Assembly: GCA_009767595.1 (NCBI GenBank) | Contig: VSDK01027144.1 | Span: 166,177-230,176, forward strand | Length of the DNA stretch: 64,000 nucleotides | Source of the DNA: Symbiodinium kawagutii | Lineage: Eukaryota; Sar; Dinophyceae; Suessiales; Symbiodiniaceae | Direction of reading: 5' to 3' | Shown here: one piece after another, positions 61,001 through 64,000 of the stretch | Layout of the letters: every line of letters begins with the position of its first letter | Numbering within the stretch: the first letter of the stretch is position 1 | Notes under the pieces: model-generated | Databases searched by the model: none | Told to the model about the DNA's origin: nothing | The model's input: only the letters and a program-made list of their open reading frames with translations | Program-made: the position numbers and the translations under genes

Positions 61001-64000
61001 GGACTCCAAAGGCCTTTCCAGCGGACTGCTTTTCCTGGACTTGACACAAGCTTTCCACCGACTCATTCGGGAAATGGTGGTTGGAGTTGGATCTGAGCAA
61101 AGTGTCATTGAAGTTCTCCATGGACTGGCTTGTGAGCGTGGAGATATGGCTTCGGTAGGTCGGCGCTTGTACACCTCTAACCTCTTGGCCTCGTTGGGTG
61201 TATCTCCACTGCTGTGTCGCTTACTTCTGGATATACATCAGGGGACTTGGTACACCATGAAACACCACTTTGATGTGGTAGTTACCAGACGGGGCACACG
61301 TCCCGGACCGCCGCTGGCAGACATCATTTTCCATGTGATGATGCTTGACATTGCTGCTGAATTGCGTACCTGGCTGCTGTGTCAAGAGGAGCTTCAAGCA
61401 ATTGCTCGGGAATGCGACATTGTTATTGAACCCATCCTTTGGAGTGATGATCTGGCCATCCCTTGGGCATCATGGACTGCTCGTGACCTGGCCCCCTCCA
61501 TAGGGCGCTTGATGCGTGCGATAACCTATGTCTCGGAGAACCACTCTCTTGAGCAGGAGATCAGTGTCCGCATTGGCATTGCGCAGCAGACGTTTGCCGG
61601 TCTTTCTAGGGCCGTTTTGTGCAATCGCCACCTTGCCTTGGCCACTCGAGTACGGCTTTATCGGACTTTGGTGGAAAGTCGCCTCTATTTTGGCCTTGGA
61701 GCGTGGGCTACCCCAACTGCTGCACAGCTGGCGCGACTCCACACTGTGGTGTTACGCTTCCTTCAGAAGATCTTGCGGCTCCCCTTGGAACGTCGCACCT
61801 CCATGTCTGCGAATGAGGTCTTTGTGCGGACGGGTGTGGCACAGCCGCGGGTAAGATTGGCCATTGACCGGTTGCTCTATGCCCGCCGTTTTTTCCAGCA
61901 TGCGCCTGAGTTCGTCATCCACATGGTGATGAAGGAACATCAGCTGTTGCAGTCCAGTTCATGGCTACATGGGGTCTGCATGGATTTGCGATGGGTTGAC
62001 GAGGTCAGTCCCCAGTCGTTGCCAGCCGGATGGGAACATGACATGACTGACTTCTTTGACTGGATCCAGAACCCAGCAACTCCATGGAAAGGACTTCTAC
62101 GTCAGGTCTGGTTCCGGCATTTGAAGCAGGAGGAGATTGGTTTGCGCACTTTGCAGATGCATAAGCAGATCTTCAAGGACTTGGGCCAGTGTGGTGCAGA
62201 GTTCGATCCATCGCCCTTTGCGGACTTGGACCAGCTGGATCTTTGTTTTCAGTGTGAATGTGGCAGAGCCTTCTCCACGGGGCAAGGGCTGGCGACTCAT
62301 CGACGACGGGCACATGGCCAGTACAGCGCTGAGCATCATCTTCTGCAAGGCTCGTGCTGTCCCTGCTGCATGCGCCAGTTTTGGTGCACGCAGCGGCTTC
62401 AACAGCATCTTGCCTATCGGAGCCGTCGCACAGGTCTCAACCGCTGCTTTCAACAGCTGCAGACATGGGGATTCCATTTGCCGTATGAGCCTTGCAAGAT
62501 GCCTGCAGACTTTGCTGGTCTACATCGTGTTGAGGCCGTTCAGCTGCCAGGCCCCTTGTTTCAGGGTCCCTCTGTTCAACAGACCGAGGTGAACCAACTG
62601 ACTGTTGTGCTTGAGGAGACTCGAGCGAAACTATGCCCGCGCTATGTCCCGGACAATGTGGAGGAGTGCCAACGCTTGATCTTCCAAGATTTGTCCCTGA
62701 CTACACAGGAATGGTATGATGACTTCAGTGCGCAGGGGCACATTGTTGTCCCGGAGAATGAGCTTCCTGACCTTTGGCTTGCGGTGCTCTCGGCAGGCCA
62801 TGAAGATCTTCAGGATTGGGCTGCGATTCAATTTCTGGATTGGGGAGCTTCTGACCTGCTCTCTGGTGTGGATGGCTTTATTGATGGTGAAGCTGAACAG
62901 CTGGTTGATGTAGCTTTTTCTGCGGTGGCTGAGGTACTGCCACAATTTCAGCAGCGTCAGCTTTGTGGATCCATCGAACGGCGCATTACCTACTTGCAGT
63001 CGACTATGGATGAGCCATTCCCGCACCGTGGTGATTTTGGTCAGGCGCGCTTCCCTACCCGCAGGACGCTCCCTACAACTGAGGTCCCACGTGCTTACCG
63101 AGACCAGGCACAATGGCATGAACGTCTCCGTGCAATACAATGGAAGAGTATGCCCTCAACATCACCTACTCCCTTGTTTGCTTCCATCTCGCAGCGTCCT
63201 TGCTTTTTGGTGTGCCATTTGTTCAGTGGCAGGCGCAGAACAGGAGACTTCCACGATGCTCTGCATGCTTGGGGTGAACGGAGGGGCTATGAGGTGCGGA
63301 TCTTGAGCATGGACACAGCAGTGTCAGAATGGTATGGAGACCTTCTGACCACCGCGCCATCCTGGCGGCAGTTGGTCCGGCTGTACCAAAATGGTTGGGT
63401 GGCGGCGACCCTCTGTGGACCACCATGTGAAACGTATACTGAAGCTCGTCACAACCCACCACCCGCCGACCTTGATCCTGCTCAAGCTCGTCGCTGGCCT
63501 CGCCCGCTGCGATCCTGCCTGGAGATTTTCGGCTTGGAAGGTCTCTCCATGAGAGAGTTGAAGCAGTTGGACTATGGCACTATGTTCGTCCTGAACATGC
63601 TGAGCTTGGCAGGTGGACACTTGGGCCGTGGCGGATGCTTTGTGATGGAGCATCCCGGGCCTCCATCGCAACCTGACCGCGCGAGCATTTGGTCCTTGGC
63701 CTTGACGCAACTATATCGTCGACATCCAGACTGCGGATTTCACGTTTTGAGCCAATGGCGCTGGGGCGCCCGGGCATGCAAACCCACTGGCTTTCTTACA
63801 GTTGGAGTCCCACAATTCTGGAAGGTCATGTGGCAGTTCCACCTCCCTGAAGCTCAACGGCCAGACTCTGTTGCAATAGGAGTCGACTCCAGTGGTCGAT
63901 TCAAAACCACCGTTTTGAAGGAGTATCCTCCTCAGCTCTGCCGAGCACTAGCTGAGTCGATTGGATACCAGCTCGAAGCCAATGCCCGTCAAGGCCGTGT
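54999..64000 (+). CDS. Retroelement ORF2 polyprotein (N-region, RNase H, APE endonuclease, RT, zinc fingers, methyltransferase-like), 3' incomplete
   Basis: I read one frame without a stop from at least 54840 to the window edge, about 3,000 codons after ORF1's stop. The first in-frame ATG is at 55149 (MTDVPDCC), so either that is the start or ORF2 is reached by a -1 shift or reinitiation. Numbering codons from 54999: 1-1114 unknown region with a Pro/Ser/Arg-rich spacer (SPTPPTHRSRSPRS) at about 560-580; 1115-1268 RNase H; 1341-1611 endonuclease; about 1868-2161 reverse transcriptase; 2416-2475 two zinc fingers; 2735-3000 methyltransferase-like domain. LINE ORF2 proteins nick target DNA and copy the element RNA onto it. 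Size is two to three times a usual LINE ORF2. Function of the N-region is unknown. Confidence 0.9.
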   Translation, partial: MKLARNARRRWLSGHCDGQLHVTWKDGVEAYGEDIHNGGEAPGCAACPAFMTDVPDCCLFRHLGMFRKGTVVDPFAARRDAERLRLEVLRDQLAERLPRFLQWRKDDDFHIDFDNLMDSDDEDDHRGLPIDLLEGGPPLHMRPQWMRDLHESLGDFGAVEQLEEGRVLYVNTWCLIGETRRHTSETRSWRINAHFHAWQDDLGLLWDDVLIPGVAWDAFVVRPRPPDANGRISPAHILVVQRPQVGDAAALIPLHWIATALPDLDFQAAFLPRSCNSDDVFVLGKVYPNNLRRPCVVRHGSSEIHRNPLPPYALAHGACVLVEIYPVGSQRDTEDEHSLMQLAHGDPAGHVPPPSTNPYENLRLAVIYRLTFPPRRVYIRVNSYEEMIAHSAALLHVDEMSVMALHEIEVDLPGEVTGAHSFIMQMVGDLTPGSPGKLGLFDVEYHEHGDGAYPPGVSRVVRASHLLARQHVLQVTRVNHYCERPRTHCIVRLNLLNWPKQDIKLRAVEHAWFYQVSVPPSPRVEDCQLSTSEAARAAIPVPVVDIPNEPDEEASSAHGATEGYSPTPPTHRSRSPRSRHDDFQDGAEEGSFLQSSLQLSTSTGKLTSSVCDGIDLPDSGRPCESAEWQILDPSDDPPADGRTFYQDSLDLSPNAFQWISGAWWSDVLRRPHDEPREARFLTYFLHGDRQQRCDAGRTVILGDIGGIEWFNRLTQSWRDMVDPLFDLDYVLVRECPPGLREEGYAGAIILLQDPLDDHAAIHISTRYLEDSWQRAAQFVPLVQNRYSLILLAQMGPLCFRHTLQLTCSVSIGESVLTTATQRRVWDGLSAAVTANVYTHLPTDTLGNLVSSPALIATLQDAVDTTEDRFDEQHSPVHTWFIHHRHARRCPASRMLLLSVDPEGWEEQVHALWSDVMTPQEVVSAAIIRPHPLHEGSQPIAVHVLLSQGFDDRDPRGEILLSTCDRNEWTFMALSTLPSLTWEQIIWYSAIMDCGPEVGDSDCKIWLGENAFGQRDSIAPVPGTHIHVAAHERLDSDTASDSPSFLQLPPERVSEDSSDAWAPSQLDLHDVVVDFEWLDSHLTLATFDFESLQACLLPCALDWLRLPWFDYSVPAHELHIYFDGSSDRAKTQAGLGVVCYAWAHGGWYFCGLVSCTLGPGTTSFQAEAHAGLVALKMAHDFLKLHLHAFGTTLDTHIHYDNLAVGHQASGDWSANAHPWLGSLQRSVMRLCEFRFGAAIHLHHVYGHSNNPGNEAADAFALAAAEGRPSADWSHFFAYVSQKQFVHHADWFWFLFHSLGQGEWNGHVLDLPGKPRHCTPCQSDWLGRPSHDEPGAGSLALRMATCNVLTLRPSSTSSDVPEVMGPAWATCLFRQFKEAGFHIFAWQETRCSPRHKCRDDGLILWQSPADSKGNYGILVGFNRLLPHGFLADGSPVVFKDDDISMISSGPRHLVLRVQTAVLRCIVLAIHAPHRGETLETIETFWQNMARLIPSHYHGWDHLLLCDANAEVGFTPSASVGTWQSSVGARGEKNVPFLDFVHAHDLFLPSTFEGLHVGAGFTWKHQRGSLKRIDFIGIPLHWRWTSCTSWIDQDIEIAMLQDDHYVACAEICRDLPRTYCYQKTRTWQPPRTTMADLDWSRLMEACSAPISAELDVHSHALLLQKRLSKAFIRKKSSPATPLKTSMSDTTWALVQEKKSWRKHLAQAQASQRLLYLQCCFEAWTNYQADEDDADEGFVFCVDASWVRSLVRDQDRLVAEAYSQFRALGRQVTSAMRQDDQRFFSSLLMDVGEFCSATQAKQFWGTIRRSMPKFRTRRLHCDPGRIEALEEQWGPHFQSLELGHSCPMSDLWADCQQQQADQAPVQMLLSDLPSMSEIEDSCRAVRAEKATGFDGVPSALAHCAPQWIAQGCFSLFVKIFAWQSEPIFYKGGILATLPKKAVCSRAEHFRGVLLLPTLSKRLHGILRQRIMTVLQPQRPPGQIGGFPHQEVLFGSQCLRTFGKLMDSKGLSSGLLFLDLTQAFHRLIREMVVGVGSEQSVIEVLHGLACERGDMASVGRRLYTSNLLASLGVSPLLCRLLLDIHQGTWYTMKHHFDVVVTRRGTRPGPPLADIIFHVMMLDIAAELRTWLLCQEELQAIARECDIVIEPILWSDDLAIPWASWTARDLAPSIGRLMRAITYVSENHSLEQEISVRIGIAQQTFAGLSRAVLCNRHLALATRVRLYRTLVESRLYFGLGAWATPTAAQLARLHTVVLRFLQKILRLPLERRTSMSANEVFVRTGVAQPRVRLAIDRLLYARRFFQHAPEFVIHMVMKEHQLLQSSSWLHGVCMDLRWVDEVSPQSLPAGWEHDMTDFFDWIQNPATPWKGLLRQVWFRHLKQEEIGLRTLQMHKQIFKDLGQCGAEFDPSPFADLDQLDLCFQCECGRAFSTGQGLATHRRRAHGQYSAEHHLLQGSCCPCCMRQFWCTQRLQQHLAYRSRRTGLNRCFQQLQTWGFHLPYEPCKMPADFAGLHRVEAVQLPGPLFQGPSVQQTEVNQLTVVLEETRAKLCPRYVPDNVEECQRLIFQDLSLTTQEWYDDFSAQGHIVVPENELPDLWLAVLSAGHEDLQDWAAIQFLDWGASDLLSGVDGFIDGEAEQLVDVAFSAVAEVLPQFQQRQLCGSIERRITYLQSTMDEPFPHRGDFGQARFPTRRTLPTTEVPRAYRDQAQWHERLRAIQWKSMPSTSPTPLFASISQRPCFLVCHLFSGRRRTGDFHDALHAWGERRGYEVRILSMDTAVSEWYGDLLTTAPSWRQLVRLYQNGWVAATLCGPPCETYTEARHNPPPADLDPAQARRWPRPLRSCLEIFGLEGLSMRELKQLDYGTMFVLNMLSLAGGHLGRGGCFVMEHPGPPSQPDRASIWSLALTQLYRRHPDCGFHVLSQWRWGARACKPTGFLTVGVPQFWKVMWQFHLPEAQRPDSVAIGVDSSGRFKTTVLKEYPPQLCRALAESIGYQLEANARQGR
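58341..58800 (+). other. RNase H domain of ORF2
   Basis: Type I RNase H motifs in order: IYFDGSSD (first Asp), FQAEAHAGLVALK (Glu), IHYDNLAVG (Asp), and HHVYGHSNNPGNEAADAFA (His and last Asp). All four acidic residues are present. It degrades RNA in RNA-DNA hybrids. It lies before, not after, the RT. Confidence 0.9.
59019..59830 (+). other. APE-type endonuclease domain of ORF2
   Basis: Exonuclease-endonuclease-phosphatase motifs in order: ATCNVLTL (Asn), AWQETR (Glu), AIHAPHRG, LLLCDANAEVG (Asp-x-Asn), LKRIDFIGIP and DDHYVA (Asp-His). The catalytic set is complete. In LINEs this nicks the target for target-primed reverse transcription. Confidence 0.9.
60600..61480 (+). other. Reverse transcriptase domain of ORF2
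   Basis: Motifs: FRGVLLLPTLSKRL (motif 2-like), LLFLDLTQAFHRL (motif A Asp at 61038), TRRGTRPGPPLADIIFHVMM (motif B, R-G-xPL form) and ILWSDDLAIP (motif C, SDD instead of ADD, at 61443-61451). The ATGFDGVPS segment precedes it at about 60654. Confidence 0.92.
62241..62430 (+). other. C2H2-type zinc fingers of ORF2
   Basis: LCFQCECGRAFSTGQGLATH plus RRRAH is a C-x2(4)-C-x12-H-x4-H finger, followed by CCPCCMRQFWCTQRLQQH, a second C2H2-like unit. The position after RT matches the C-terminal zinc knuckle of other LINEs, which binds template or target nucleic acid. Confidence 0.8.
63160..63990 (+). other. C5-cytosine-methyltransferase-like domain of ORF2
   Basis: Three blocks in the order of C5-MTase motifs: CHLFSGRRRTGDFHDALHAW with VRILSMDTAVSEWYGDLL (motif I/II-like SAM site), AATLCGPPCETYTEARH (motif IV GPPC, catalytic Cys at 63426-63428), and GGCFVMEHPGPPS (motif VI, Glu at 63648-63650). 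Motif VIII and the target-recognition region are not clearly visible before the edge. Dinoflagellate retroelements carrying DNA methyltransferases are known in the literature, which raises the prior. It may be active, or a relic fold with another role. Confidence 0.65.

Larger units (their letters stand above)
53460..64000 (+). mobile_element. LINE-like non-LTR retroelement, right end outside window
   Basis: GC-richer, repeat-free DNA begins abruptly after the kinase exon. It holds ORF1 (53893-55002) and an ORF2 open to the edge with RNase H, APE-type endonuclease, reverse transcriptase, zinc fingers and a methyltransferase-like domain. Endonuclease plus RT in one polyprotein without integrase or protease marks a non-LTR element. 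All catalytic motifs look intact, so this may be a recent copy. The exact 5' end is not defined; 53460-53892 is taken as the 5' untranslated region. It probably sits in a kinase intron. Confidence 0.9.

Noticed and set aside
53460..64000. LTR retrotransposon or retrovirus-like element
   Set aside because: An APE-type endonuclease is present and there is no protease, integrase or visible LTR; the architecture is non-LTR.

Overview
The window looks like nuclear DNA of a dinoflagellate, most likely a symbiodiniacean or related suessialean. The pointers are very small exons (29-174 nt) scattered over tens of kilobases of AT-leaning repetitive DNA, introns that start with GC about as often as with GT, acceptors that almost always read AG|G, single-exon genes nested in introns of other genes, and a very large LINE-like polyprotein ending in a methyltransferase-like domain. 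All recognised genes lie on the + strand. No identification was database-checked; all come from reading motifs and checking splice phase by hand.

Layout. (1) <1-21517: the 3' part of a eukaryotic RNA-dependent RNA polymerase gene (RDR, RNA-silencing type), nine exons found, with the catalytic DLDGD motif in the exon at 16568-16670 and the stop codon at 21515-21517. Its introns carry two near-identical intronless genes for a multi-pass membrane protein with a PAS-like domain (6699-8342 and 13333-14970), a 2.2-kb satellite-filled insertion flanked by perfect 129-bp direct repeats (2368-4837), and several short inverted-repeat elements. (2) 21.5-36.7 kb: mostly repetitive DNA with one intronless multi-pass membrane protein gene (25015-26445), a 10-bp tandem array (30098-30674) and four isolated exon-like islands that I cannot assign. 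(3) 36772-53341: an AGC-family Ser/Thr protein kinase gene in at least 16 tiny exons. The glycine loop, VAIK-type lysine, alpha-C, HRDLKPEN, DFG, CGTPEY-PPE, DWW and PPF motifs come in order and in consistent splice phase; one exon before the GGEL motif and one in the C-lobe were not found. (4) About 53.46 kb to the right edge: a LINE-like retroelement with ORF1 (zinc finger, basic and coiled-coil regions) and an ORF2 that stays open for about 3,000 codons and runs off the window. ORF2 encodes, in order, a long unknown N-terminal region, RNase H, an APE-type endonuclease, reverse transcriptase, zinc fingers and a C5-cytosine-methyltransferase-like domain.

At least four families of short inverted-repeat elements (called A to D here) sit in the introns. 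Family A copies lie within about 12-25 bp of splice sites in both the RDR and the kinase gene, which suggests introner-like behaviour. The remaining DNA is dominated by CAT/ATG trinucleotide arrays, minisatellites and degenerate 'ATGGTTGATGG'-like sequence in which I see no genes.

The most interesting candidates are the methyltransferase-bearing retroelement with its unusual RNase H-endonuclease-RT order, the micro-exon kinase with mixed GT/GC introns, and the splice-site-proximal family A elements.
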